From: an uncultured bacterium | GTDB lineage: Bacteria; Bacteroidota; Ignavibacteria; Ignavibacteriales; Melioribacteraceae | DNA: 64,000 bases | Reading direction: 5' to 3' | Assembly: GCA_937936675.1 (NCBI GenBank) | Contig: CALDDL010000281.1 | Location: forward strand, 1 to 64,000 | The notes under the pieces: generated by a model | What the model saw: only the letters and a program-made list of their open reading frames with translations | Database searches by the model: none | What the model was told of the DNA's origin: nothing | Shown here: positions 38,257 through 46,628 of the stretch, one piece after another | How the letters are laid out: each line of letters begins with the position of its first letter | How positions within the stretch are numbered: the first letter of the stretch is position 1 | Position numbers and translations under genes: made by a program

Positions 38257-38883
38257 ATGGCAAGATACACAGGTTCTAGCTGCAAATTATGCAGAAGAGA
38301 AAAACAAAAATTATTTCTAAAGGGTTCTAAATGTACTTCTGAGAAATGCCCGATAGAAAAAAGAAACTATCCTCCGGGTCAGCATGGGCAGTCACGCAGA
38401 GCTAAATTCTCGGAGTATGGTCTTCAGTTACGTGAAAAACAGAAAGTTAAAAGAATTTATGGTATTTTAGAAACACAATTTGAAAATCTTTTTGATAAAG
38501 CTAACAAGATGAAAGGTATTCCCGGTACTAACTTAATTAAGCTTCTTGAAAGAAGACTTGATAATACAGTTTACCGTCTTGGTTTTGCTCCATCAAGAAA
38601 AGCTGCGCGTCAGTTGATTACTCATCGCCACTTTACTGTAAATAATACACTTGTTAATATCCCTTCCTATTTATTGAAACCGGGAGATAAGATTAGTGTT
38701 CGCGATAACAGCAAAAAACTTGATGTTATTCATAATTCATTAAGAAAAACAAAAGATAACGCATACAATTGGCTCACAGTTGATAAAGCTGCTCTGGCAG
38801 GTTCGTTTATTCAAATACCTGAAAGAGAAGATATTCCATTGACTGCAAACGAGCAATTAATTGTTGAGTTATATTCTAAGTAA
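38257..38883 (+). CDS. rpsD: Ribosomal protein uS4 (zinc form)
   Basis: A 208-residue protein that starts 30S assembly and guards decoding accuracy. C9, C12, C26 and C31 form the zinc-binding motif, so this is the C-plus form, unlike the zinc-free S14 and L33 in this same window. The S4 domain has RQLITHRHFTVNNTLVNIP near residue 120. TAGGAG precedes the ATG. It may repress the alpha operon as in E. coli, but no leader structure was found. Confidence 0.97.
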   Translation: MARYTGSSCKLCRREKQKLFLKGSKCTSEKCPIEKRNYPPGQHGQSRRAKFSEYGLQLREKQKVKRIYGILETQFENLFDKANKMKGIPGTNLIKLLERRLDNTVYRLGFAPSRKAARQLITHRHFTVNNTLVNIPSYLLKPGDKISVRDNSKKLDVIHNSLRKTKDNAYNWLTVDKAALAGSFIQIPEREDIPLTANEQLIVELYSK

Positions 38884-38910
38884 TTTGAAATTTAATAAAG
38901 AGGATACTAA

Positions 38911-39906
38911 ATGAGCTATCCGTTTATAAAAATTCCTGAAGGTGTTGTAATTGATGACTCCTCTAATTCTACTGATTTTGGAAGAATTTTTATCCAACCA
39001 TTAGAACGAGGTTTTGGCGTTACATTAGGTAATTCTTTAAGAAGGGTATTATTATCATCATTAACCGGAGCTGCTTTTACGGCAGTAAAGATTGAAGGTG
39101 TTTTGCATGAATTTGCTACCGTTCCCGGAGTTGTCGAAGATGTAACCGAAATTATTCTTAATCTCAAAAAAGTACGATTAAGAATAAACAACAAGAAAAC
39201 CACTTCATGTGAATTGTCTTTAAATGGTTCAAAAGAATTCACCGCAGCAGATATTCAGAAAGCATGCCCTGATATCGAGATATTAAATCCCGATCAGCAT
39301 ATTGCATCTCTGACAGGTGATGCAAAATTTAATATAGAATTACGTTTTGGTATTGGTAAAGGATATGTTCCTTCAATCGAACAAAAAATACCGGATCAAA
39401 CAATTGGTATAATCCCGATTGATTCTATTTTTACTCCGATTGTGAATGTTAAATATGACATCGAAAATGTTCGTATCGGCGAAAAGAATGATTATGAAAA
39501 ATTAACTCTTGATATAAGAACAGATGGTTCAATTACTCCACTAGAAGCATTGTCCGGAGCCGCTAAGATTCTTAAAGATCATATAAATTTATTTATTAAT
39601 TTCGATAACGAACAAGAAGAAGAAAAAGAAGAAAGCAAAGAAGATGCTGAAACAGAGAGAATCAGAAAAATCTTGACTACAAGTGTTGACGATCTCGAAT
39701 TAAGCGTCCGTTCTCATAATTGTCTCAAGGCTGCTAATATAAAATATTTAGCTGATTTAGTAAGACGTGATGAAAGCGAAATGCTTAAATTCAGAAACTT
39801 CGGAAGAAAGTCCTTAGCCGAATTAATTGAGATTGTTGAAAATTATAATCTTGAGTTTGGTATGGACGTTGATAAATACATTAAAGAAAAATCAGATAAA
39901 AATTAG
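38911..39906 (+). CDS. rpoA: DNA-directed RNA polymerase subunit alpha
   Basis: A 331-residue subunit that seeds RNA polymerase assembly and binds UP elements and activators. The N-terminal domain has LERGFGVTLGNSLRRVLLSS; a charged linker (near residues 230-250, many Glu/Lys) joins it to the C-terminal domain with ELSVRSHNCLKAANI. AGAGGATACT precedes the ATG. It lies between rpsD and rplQ, its universal bacterial context. Confidence 0.98.
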   Translation: MSYPFIKIPEGVVIDDSSNSTDFGRIFIQPLERGFGVTLGNSLRRVLLSSLTGAAFTAVKIEGVLHEFATVPGVVEDVTEIILNLKKVRLRINNKKTTSCELSLNGSKEFTAADIQKACPDIEILNPDQHIASLTGDAKFNIELRFGIGKGYVPSIEQKIPDQTIGIIPIDSIFTPIVNVKYDIENVRIGEKNDYEKLTLDIRTDGSITPLEALSGAAKILKDHINLFINFDNEQEEEKEESKEDAETERIRKILTTSVDDLELSVRSHNCLKAANIKYLADLVRRDESEMLKFRNFGRKSLAELIEIVENYNLEFGMDVDKYIKEKSDKN

Positions 39907-39928
39907 TTCATACCTGGAGAAGTTTTAA

Positions 39929-40501
39929 ATGAGACACGGAATTAAAGGAAGAAAGCTTGGACGAACTGCCAGTCATAGAGCGGCTACATTAAGAAACTTA
40001 GCTATGGCACTTCTAAAACATAAAAAAATAAAAACTACATTAGCTAAAGCAAAGGAACTACGCACTTATGTAGAGCCGATGATTACGAGAGCTAAAGTTG
40101 ATTCAGTTGCTAATAGAAGAGTAACAGCTCAAGATATTAATGATAAAGAGTTAGTAAAGGAATTGTTTACTACTATTGTCGAGAAAGTTGGTGATCGTCC
40201 CGGTGGTTATACACGAGTTGTAAAACTTGGACAGAGACTTGGAGACGCAGCTGAGATGGCTATAATTGAATTGGTTGATTTCTCAGAGATATCGATTGAA
40301 AAGGCAAAAGCTAAGAAGAACGAAGAACCGGCAGACAAAGAGAAGAAAGAAAAATCTGCTAAAGCTAAAGCCGATAAAGCTGAAGCTAAGGAAGAAGCAA
40401 AAGTAAAAAAAGAAGCTAAACCTAAAAAGGAAAAAGCATCTGTATCCACTAAAGCAAAATCTTCCGCTAAGAAAACACAAATAGCAAATAAGACTGTCTA
40501 G
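39929..40501 (+). CDS. rplQ: Ribosomal protein bL17 with long C-terminal tail
   Basis: A 190-residue protein at the tunnel exit. The core (residues 1-120) starts MRHGIKGRKLGRTASHRA and has KVGDRPGGYTRVVKLGQR; it ends as expected. About 70 further residues are lysine, alanine and glutamate only, forming a disordered or coiled tail. E. coli L17 has 127 residues; long tails of this kind are common in Bacteroidota. It closes the alpha operon; a strong terminator follows. Confidence 0.95.
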   Translation: MRHGIKGRKLGRTASHRAATLRNLAMALLKHKKIKTTLAKAKELRTYVEPMITRAKVDSVANRRVTAQDINDKELVKELFTTIVEKVGDRPGGYTRVVKLGQRLGDAAEMAIIELVDFSEISIEKAKAKKNEEPADKEKKEKSAKAKADKAEAKEEAKVKKEAKPKKEKASVSTKAKSSAKKTQIANKTV

Positions 40502-40528
40502 TTTCCTTAAAAAATTAAGGATTATAAA

Positions 40529-40566
40529 AGAGCAGACGTTTGTTCCTTAAACGCTGCTCTTTTTTT
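40529..40566 (+). terminator. Rho-independent terminator of the alpha operon
   Basis: AGAGCAG plus CGTTT pairs with AAACG plus CTGCTCT (one bulged A) around GTTCCTT, followed by seven T, then A and four T. This is the best intrinsic terminator in the window and ends a run of co-directional genes that starts at 9.5 kb. The engB start codon lies only five bases after the first T-run. A smaller CCTTAA/TTAAGG hairpin lies just before at 40505-40520. Confidence 0.88.
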
Positions 40567-40571
40567 ATTTT

Positions 40572-41153
40572 ATGAAAGATATAATATTTTTAAAACCAGT
40601 TTATAAGTTATCTGAAGTACCGACTGAAGAATTGCCGGAGGTTATACTATGCGGCAGATCAAATGTAGGTAAATCTTCTTTTATCAATACTCTTTTTAAT
40701 AAAAAAAATTTGGCGAAGACTAGCTCAACTCCCGGCAAAACTCGCTCGATTAATTATTACTTAGTTGACAATAATTTTTTTATGATTGATCTTCCCGGAT
40801 TCGGTTATGCTAAAGTAAGTAAGAGTGAAAGAGATTCTTGGAAAAAAATGGTCAATAATTTTTTTGAAAGAAAAGTAGATAAAAGAATAGCTATTCATCT
40901 AATTGATTCGCGTCATAAACCAATGGAACCGGATTTTGAATTAAATGAATATTTAATTCATAATGATATTCCTTATATAATCATTTTAAATAAAATAGAT
41001 AAATTAAAGCAATCAGAATTATCAGCAGCAAAAAAGAATATTAAAGAATTCTTTCCTAATCTGAGTTATGGAGATAATCTTTTCCATTTCTCGAGTGTTA
41101 CCGGTGTGGGCAAAAAAGAAATTGTAAATATGCTTTCACGACTTTTTAACTAA
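40572..41153 (+). CDS. engB: Ribosome biogenesis GTPase EngB (YihA/YsxC)
   Basis: A 193-residue GTPase needed for late 50S assembly. The motifs are G1 GRSNVGKS (28-35), TPGKTRSINYY as switch I, G3 DLPGFGYAK, G4 NKID and G5 SSVTG. The length is the family standard. Its ATG lies almost inside the T-tract of the preceding terminator with no ribosome-binding site, so its mRNA is either a read-through product of rplQ or nearly leaderless. A GAF/GGDEF gene follows after 69 bases. Confidence 0.92.
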   Translation: MKDIIFLKPVYKLSEVPTEELPEVILCGRSNVGKSSFINTLFNKKNLAKTSSTPGKTRSINYYLVDNNFFMIDLPGFGYAKVSKSERDSWKKMVNNFFERKVDKRIAIHLIDSRHKPMEPDFELNEYLIHNDIPYIIILNKIDKLKQSELSAAKKNIKEFFPNLSYGDNLFHFSSVTGVGKKEIVNMLSRLFN

Positions 41154-41222
41154 TGAAATTAATTGTAAAGTTTAGTATTATTCGTTTTATATTTCTAACA
41201 AAACAGCCGATCATATTTTTAA

Positions 41223-43106
41223 ATGCAACTAAACAAAAAAAATATAAAAAGATTATTCACATTTTTTGCAATCCTAATATTAGTTGCATGCATAATATTA
41301 CTTGAAGATACATATATAAGAATAGCAGCGGCTATTATACTCACCATTTCGATCGGATTTATAATTTTCTTAAGGGATTCTGTTGGTCATTTAGTATCTA
41401 ATATTAATGAACCCAATATTTATAAAGAAGAAGCTGAATCTGATACTCATCAATCAAATTATAATGATTTTAATAAAGAGGATGGGGAAGGATTTGTAAT
41501 ATTAAAAAAGACTCTCAACCCCAAATATAATATAGATAATGATATTATAGACAATCCGAAGAATCTCGGCGGATTAGAAAATTTACCTCCGGATTATAAA
41601 GAAGAATTCTATAAAATAGTTGAAGAAAAAATTCCTGATAATATAAATCAAGGAGATCAGTTCGGATTTGTAATCGAGAAAATATTACATGTAGTTAAGT
41701 TCTCTTTTCTTGCTCATTCAGCTCTTTTTTTCCTCTATAATCCAAGAACAAAAAAGATATCTCTAGATAGAATTGAATCATCAAGTGATCAAATAGTAAA
41801 AAAGAAATTTGATCTTGAAAATGATATACTAAGTAAAATTGTATTAAATAAAGAACCCGAACTATTAACAGACATTTCATTAACAGCAGAACCAGACGTA
41901 TTGCGTTATTATTTAAGCCCGCAGTCAATTAAAAGTTTTGTCGGAGTTCCAATTTTTTATAATTCCGAATTCATTGGTATTCTTGCCATAGATAGTAAAA
42001 ATAATGATGCTTATGGAGTGGAAACAATATTCCAATTAGGTAGAGTTGTAAGAGTAATATCTATAATTGTTTCTTTGTTTGAAGAGAAGCATACCGAAAA
42101 TCTAATTGATCAGCGGTTAAGGGCAGTGATTTCTTTCTTAAGCCAAGACCGTAAATATGAAAGTGATGCTGATGTATATTCCGCATTAGAGAATGCAGTA
42201 AATTCTCTTACCCAGTATGACGTTTATAGTTTAGTAACATATAACTCAATTGAGAATAAGTTTAAGATTACTAAAGTAATAAATAAAACATCTCTGAAAT
42301 ATTTAGGAGAAGGATTCGAAATTGATTTAAATGGTACATTAGCAGGGAAATCTATTATGACCGGATTACCGGTAAAAATTGACGATACTTCTGCTTCCGA
42401 CTTTCCTCGATTCGACCCAAGTGAAGACATAAGCTTTGATGGTTCTTTTCTTGTAATTCCCCTTGTTTATGATGAAAAAGTTTATGGATTAATATGTTTT
42501 GAAACTTTGAAGAAAAGTTTCTTTTCAAATGACGATGTCGGCTTTTTAAAAAATGTTCTTAAGATGTTTTCTTTTATCTTTCACACCAATATTAATTATC
42601 AGTTAGTAAAAAGTTTGTTGACAGTAGATGTAGAAACTAGAACATTAACCAAGAATCATTTTATAGAAAGACTCACCGTTGATCTCGTAAAAGCAAAGGA
42701 ATTAGCTATCCAAGGCGCAATAGCCTTAATAAAAATCGATGATTTTATTGAACAAGATTCATTATTCGAGGGGAATCCTTTCCCTAAAGTATTGCAATCG
42801 ATTTCAAGATTAATTAGAGAAGAGATGACACCTATGAACCTATTAGGGAGAATGGATGAGAGAATTTTTGCTGTTTATTTCTTCAATTACAGCACAAAAG
42901 ATGTCTTTTTATGGTCAGAAAAATTAAGATTGAAAATTGCACGCAAACCGATCGCAGTAGTTTCAAGACAAACCACATTTACTGTTTCAATTGGAGTAGC
43001 TGCGGCGAATAATAAAATCGAAGTACAAGACCTTCTTTATAATGCTGAACTTGCCCTGAATAAAGCTGTGGAAAAAGGCGGCAATACAGTTAAAAGCATA
43101 AATTAA
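41223..43106 (+). CDS. Membrane-anchored GAF sensor with degenerate GGDEF domain
   Basis: A 627-residue signalling protein. Two membrane helices (about 12-27 and 32-50) are followed by a linker and two GAF-like domains (about 145-275 and 300-460; the first has SIKSFVGVPIFYNSEFIGIL, the second SFLVIPLVYDEKVYGLICFE). The C-terminal part folds like a GGDEF domain (TFTVSIGVAAAN at the end), but the signature after LLGR (540-543) reads M-D-E-R-I-F instead of GGDEF-like residues. It is therefore probably not an active diguanylate cyclase; it might bind nucleotide or act as a structural partner. deoB starts two bases after its stop, so the two are cotranscribed. Confidence 0.75.
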   Translation: MQLNKKNIKRLFTFFAILILVACIILLEDTYIRIAAAIILTISIGFIIFLRDSVGHLVSNINEPNIYKEEAESDTHQSNYNDFNKEDGEGFVILKKTLNPKYNIDNDIIDNPKNLGGLENLPPDYKEEFYKIVEEKIPDNINQGDQFGFVIEKILHVVKFSFLAHSALFFLYNPRTKKISLDRIESSSDQIVKKKFDLENDILSKIVLNKEPELLTDISLTAEPDVLRYYLSPQSIKSFVGVPIFYNSEFIGILAIDSKNNDAYGVETIFQLGRVVRVISIIVSLFEEKHTENLIDQRLRAVISFLSQDRKYESDADVYSALENAVNSLTQYDVYSLVTYNSIENKFKITKVINKTSLKYLGEGFEIDLNGTLAGKSIMTGLPVKIDDTSASDFPRFDPSEDISFDGSFLVIPLVYDEKVYGLICFETLKKSFFSNDDVGFLKNVLKMFSFIFHTNINYQLVKSLLTVDVETRTLTKNHFIERLTVDLVKAKELAIQGAIALIKIDDFIEQDSLFEGNPFPKVLQSISRLIREEMTPMNLLGRMDERIFAVYFFNYSTKDVFLWSEKLRLKIARKPIAVVSRQTTFTVSIGVAAANNKIEVQDLLYNAELALNKAVEKGGNTVKSIN

Positions 43107-43108
43107 AC

Positions 43109-44269
43109 ATGAATAATTTTGTTATAATCATTTTGGATGGGGTAGGCGTGGGAGAACTTCCTGACGCAAACCTTTATAATGATCAGGGCAGCAATACGCT
43201 CGGTAATATGGGTGAATATTTAGGCGGTATGAGTTTGCCAAATTTAGAGAAAATGGGTCTAGGAAACATAATCCCTATCAGAGGTGTTCCCCCGTCTGAT
43301 AAACCGCTTTCATCTTATGGAAAGCTTACTGAAGTCTCAAAAGGAAAAGATTCCACAACTGGACATTGGGAGATCGGAGGTTTAGAGATCACAAAAGAAT
43401 TTCCTTTGTTCCCTAAAGGATTCCCCGAAGATATTATTAATGATTTTATTTCCAAATCGAATCTAAAAGGTATTTTAGGAAATTATCCTGCATCGGGGAC
43501 AGAGATTATTGAGAAACTCGGGGAGGAACATATAAAGACCGGCTTTCCTATTGTTTATACATCCGGAGATTCTGTTTTCCAAATTGCAGCTCATGAGAAA
43601 TATTTTGGACTTGATAAACTCTATGAAATTTGCAAAATTGCCCGGTACCAAATTTTAGTTGGAGAGTATGAAGTAGGTAGAGTAATTGCACGTCCGTTTA
43701 TAGGAGAACCCGGAAGTTTTAAAAGAACGACCAATAGAAAGGATTATTCTGTTTCTCCATTCTCCGACACTATTTTGGATTACCTAAAGAATAATGGTAT
43801 TAATACAATTGCAATCGGAAAGATTAATGACTTATTCAATTATAAAGGTATAACCACTCAGGTTGTTTCGAAATCTAATGATGAAGGTGTTAGCCGTGTA
43901 ATTGAATCGCTTAGAGGTAATAACAACTCTTTAATATTTGTTAATCTTGTAGATTTTGATGTTTATTATGGGCATAGAAATGATCCTGAAGGATTTTATA
44001 AAGCATTAATTGCATTTGATAATAGGCTGCCGGAGATACTTGATTCAATGGATGAATCGGATCGATTAGTCATCACGGCAGATCATGGAAATGATCCTAC
44101 ATCCAAGAGTACTGATCATAGCAGAGAATATACGCCACTTTTATTTTATGCAAAAAATAAAAATGGAATTGATCTTGGTAGAAGAAGCACCTTTTCTGAT
44201 ATTGCACAGACGGTGGCTGAATTTTTCAAAGTCAATAATTCTCTAAAAGGGGATAGTTTCCTTTTATAA
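43109..44269 (+). CDS. deoB: Phosphopentomutase
   Basis: A 386-residue enzyme of the alkaline phosphatase superfamily that interconverts ribose-1-phosphate or deoxyribose-1-phosphate with the 5-phosphates, linking nucleoside breakdown to the pentose pathway. The first metal aspartate is in LDGVGVGELPDA, the phosphorylated threonine is in DSTTGHWE (T84), and ITADHGNDP holds further metal ligands. The length is close to that of the family (about 390-410). It follows a GAF protein after two bases and precedes two microcompartment vertex genes after 57 bases, which may indicate a sugar-phosphate role of the latter. Confidence 0.95.
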   Translation: MNNFVIIILDGVGVGELPDANLYNDQGSNTLGNMGEYLGGMSLPNLEKMGLGNIIPIRGVPPSDKPLSSYGKLTEVSKGKDSTTGHWEIGGLEITKEFPLFPKGFPEDIINDFISKSNLKGILGNYPASGTEIIEKLGEEHIKTGFPIVYTSGDSVFQIAAHEKYFGLDKLYEICKIARYQILVGEYEVGRVIARPFIGEPGSFKRTTNRKDYSVSPFSDTILDYLKNNGINTIAIGKINDLFNYKGITTQVVSKSNDEGVSRVIESLRGNNNSLIFVNLVDFDVYYGHRNDPEGFYKALIAFDNRLPEILDSMDESDRLVITADHGNDPTSKSTDHSREYTPLLFYAKNKNGIDLGRRSTFSDIAQTVAEFFKVNNSLKGDSFLL

Positions 44270-44326
44270 TAGTTTTTTATAGTTTATAGAATCAAAAAAA
44301 ATTTTTACTAGAAACCGTGGGGTTAA

Positions 44327-44626
44327 ATGCTGCTTGGGAAAGTAATAGGTACAGTATGGTCAACAAGAAAGGATGAGAATCTAGTCGGTTCAAAGTTTTT
44401 AATTGTTAGACAAGTTAATTTAGAATTAGAACCCCAAAAATCCACTGTTATTGCTGTAGATTCAGTTGGTGCGGGATTTGGCGAAATTGTTTTGGTTGCT
44501 CAAGGAAGCTCGGCACGTCAGACTACATTCACCAAAAATAAACCGGTGGATGCAGTGATTATGGCAATTGTTGATAAATTAGATATTAATGTCAAAGAGC
44601 AGCTTAAAGAGATACTTGAAAACTAA
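44327..44626 (+). CDS. Bacterial microcompartment vertex protein (EutN/CcmL family), copy 1
   Basis: A 99-residue protein. MLLGKVIGTVWSTRKDENLV is the family start, and AVDSVGAGFGEIVLVAQGSS and VDAVIMAIVD match the conserved core of the pentamers that close the vertices of protein shells such as carboxysomes and metabolosomes. Its TAA overlaps the ATG of a second such gene. No hexameric BMC shell protein (PF00936) occurs in the window, so the pair is either separate from its shell genes or does another job. A GTGGGG-rich stretch precedes the ATG. Confidence 0.9.
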   Translation: MLLGKVIGTVWSTRKDENLVGSKFLIVRQVNLELEPQKSTVIAVDSVGAGFGEIVLVAQGSSARQTTFTKNKPVDAVIMAIVDKLDINVKEQLKEILEN

Positions 44627-44898
44627 TGCTAATTGGAAGAGTAATAGGTACAATTTGGGCTACACGTAAATATGAAACTATTACAGGTTTCAAAATGCAA
44701 TTAGTTCAGCCATTGAATTCGGAGATGGAGAAAATAGGCGAACCGATTATTGCCTTAGATACAATTGGAGCAGGTCCTGGAGAATTAATTTTTTATGCGA
44801 CTTCAAGTGAGGCGGTTATTCCTCTTCATGTGGAGATGGCTCCTGTGGACGCTTCAATTGTCGGGATTATTGATTCAATAAATACTGAAAAATCTTAA
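44626..44898 (+). CDS. Bacterial microcompartment vertex protein (EutN/CcmL family), copy 2
   Basis: A 90-residue paralogue of the preceding protein. [40 protein letters not shown] and [10 protein letters not shown] show the family. It starts on the last base of the upstream stop codon (TAATG), so the two are made in a coupled manner, as would suit a mixed or paired vertex. It diverges from copy 1 in the middle (LEKNE-like linker regions differ), so it is not a recent duplicate. The primary sigma gene follows after 13 bases. Confidence 0.9.
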   Translation: MLIGRVIGTIWATRKYETITGFKMQLVQPLNSEMEKIGEPIIALDTIGAGPGELIFYATSSEAVIPLHVEMAPVDASIVGIIDSINTEKS

Positions 44899-44911
44899 AA
44901 TAGGCAGTTAT

Positions 44912-45766
44912 GTGAAGATTACAAAGCAATTCACAAACAGAGAAAGTCAGTCTTTAGATAGATATCTTCAGGAGATCGGTAGAGTAGATCTTATCACTCC
45001 TGAAAAAGAAATTGAATTAGCTTTAAAGATTAAAAAAGGCGATCACAAAGCTTTAGAAGAACTTGTAAAAGCTAACCTTCGCTTTGTAGTGAGTGTGGCT
45101 AAGCAATATCAAAATCAGGGTCTTTCATTAGGAGACTTGATTAATGAAGGAAATCTTGGATTAATTAAAGCTGCTTATCGTTTCGATGAGACTAGAGGTT
45201 TTAAGTTTATTTCGTATGCTGTATGGTGGATAAGACAAACTATTTTACAAGCATTAGCTGAGCAATCTAGGATTGTTCGTCTTCCATTGAATAGAGTTGG
45301 AGCATTAAATAAAATAGGCAAGGCATATTCTAACTTAGAACAAGAATATGAACGTGAACCAAATGCCGATGAAATCGCTTCTGAATTAAATATAAGCATA
45401 TATGAGGTGGCTGATGCTCTAAGGAATTCCGGTAAACATATTTCAATGGATGCGCCTTTTTCAAGCGGCGAAGAAACTAGTTTATTGGATATCATGGAGA
45501 ACAATGATGAACCGTCTCCCGATGCGAATTTAATGACCAGTTCTCTAAAGAGTGAGATAGAAAGGGCACTTTCATCATTGACAGAAAAAGAAGCAGAAGT
45601 AGTGAAGTTATATTTCGGATTAGGTGGCGAGCATTCATATACACTAGAAGAAATCGGTGAAAAATTTAATCTAACTCGTGAAAGAGTAAGACAGATAAAA
45701 GAGAAAGCAATTAGGCGATTAAAACACGCTTCAAGAAGCAAAAATTTAAGATCTTATTTAGGTTAA
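44912..45766 (+). CDS. rpoD: Primary RNA polymerase sigma factor (RpoD/SigA type)
   Basis: A 284-residue sigma-70 factor. Region 1.2 starts [15 protein letters not shown]; region 2 has [13 protein letters not shown] and [11 protein letters not shown] (the -10 binding helix); region 4.2 has [20 protein letters not shown] (-35 binding). Region 1.1 and the non-conserved insert of E. coli RpoD are absent, as in Bacteroidota primary sigma factors. The start is GTG 44912; an ATG overlapping it would be followed at once by a stop. It stands in one direction with deoB and the two vertex genes; the link is positional only. Confidence 0.92.
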   Translation: MKITKQFTNRESQSLDRYLQEIGRVDLITPEKEIELALKIKKGDHKALEELVKANLRFVVSVAKQYQNQGLSLGDLINEGNLGLIKAAYRFDETRGFKFISYAVWWIRQTILQALAEQSRIVRLPLNRVGALNKIGKAYSNLEQEYEREPNADEIASELNISIYEVADALRNSGKHISMDAPFSSGEETSLLDIMENNDEPSPDANLMTSSLKSEIERALSSLTEKEAEVVKLYFGLGGEHSYTLEEIGEKFNLTRERVRQIKEKAIRRLKHASRSKNLRSYLG

Positions 45767-45778
45767 TAGTTGAGGATT

Positions 45779-46522
45779 ATGAGAGTTTTAATAATATTTT
45801 TTTTATTGGTATTTACACTAACAAGCTGCGGAGCGGCTACTAATGCCGAAAGGTATGGTTCACCCGATTCAAAAGGGAAAAAAACAAAAAAAATTCGATA
45901 TGGTAATACTACTCCAAAGCCAGCCGAAAACGAAACAGCTTCAAAAAATGATGATTTTACCCCGCCTCTGCAGGACTTAATTGATCAAGATATCGAATTC
46001 GACGATGAGCCTCCAATACCCTTGAATGATTTTGATAAGAATATTCTGCTTGCCAATTATGGTAACTACGATAATCTAAATAGTGCTATGACTACTCGGG
46101 AAAAAATCCTTTATGAAGTAGTAAAATATTTAGATACTCCATATAAGTATGGTGGAAATTCAGATACTGGAATAGATTGTTCTGCATTCACTTTAGAAGT
46201 ATTTAAAAAAGCGGAATTAATTTCTCTCCCAAGATCCGCAAGGGAGCAATTTGGAATAGGCGAAAAGATATCTACAAAAGACGAACTTCATTTTGGCGAT
46301 CTTGTTTTTTTTAATACAAGAAGAAGGTCAAATCCGGGTCATGTAGGGATTTATCTCGGTGATAATCAATTCGTTCATGCTAGTAGAACACTTGGAGTAA
46401 CTGTATCTTCTCTTGATGAAGCATATTATAAAAAAAGATTTACCGGAGCAAGAAGAATCGAAGATGGGATTTCCTTAGATGATAATAGAGATACGAATAG
46501 ATACGATAATAATTCTAGATAG
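45779..46522 (+). CDS. NlpC/P60 cell-wall peptidase, lipoprotein
   Basis: A 247-residue protein. The signal ends in the lipobox LTSC (Cys17). After a disordered charged linker (residues 30-100), the NlpC/P60 domain has the catalytic triad C134 (GIDCSAF), H188 (NPGHVGIY) and H200 (FVHAS). Such enzymes cut the peptide stems of peptidoglycan, usually between gamma-D-glutamate and diaminopimelate. ATG 45779 is preferred to an in-frame TTG at 45770, since the signal peptide fits better. It lies 12 bases after the sigma gene. A small ATAGTAA/TTACTAT hairpin lies after its stop at 46519. Confidence 0.9.
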   Translation: MRVLIIFFLLVFTLTSCGAATNAERYGSPDSKGKKTKKIRYGNTTPKPAENETASKNDDFTPPLQDLIDQDIEFDDEPPIPLNDFDKNILLANYGNYDNLNSAMTTREKILYEVVKYLDTPYKYGGNSDTGIDCSAFTLEVFKKAELISLPRSAREQFGIGEKISTKDELHFGDLVFFNTRRRSNPGHVGIYLGDNQFVHASRTLGVTVSSLDEAYYKKRFTGARRIEDGISLDDNRDTNRYDNNSR

Positions 46523-46536
46523 TAATTTTTTACTAT
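46519..46536 (+). terminator. Weak hairpin after the NlpC/P60 gene
   Basis: ATAGTAA pairs with TTACTAT around TTTT. The arm overlaps the stop codon and no T-run follows, so termination is doubtful. It is one of the few candidate ends for the deoB-sigma-NlpC group before terC. Confidence 0.3.
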
Positions 46537-46628
46537 TCGTAAATTATCTAAGGCAAATATTATTTTTTTAGATATATACATTAAATATTTAGTTCTGATT
46601 TTGAATTTATAGATAGGACATAGAATCG

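Noticed and set aside
45175..45741. 188-codon open frame on the minus strand opposite the sigma gene.
   Set aside because: Its sequence shows no domain and lies wholly over a conserved gene; it is a shadow of the codon pattern. The same holds for the minus-strand frames over fusA, rpoB, rplF and rpoA.
46523..46628. Manganese riboswitch (yybP-ykoY) upstream of the TerC/Alx gene.
   Set aside because: The 106-base leader is almost pure A/T with no GC stems or the conserved loops of this riboswitch.
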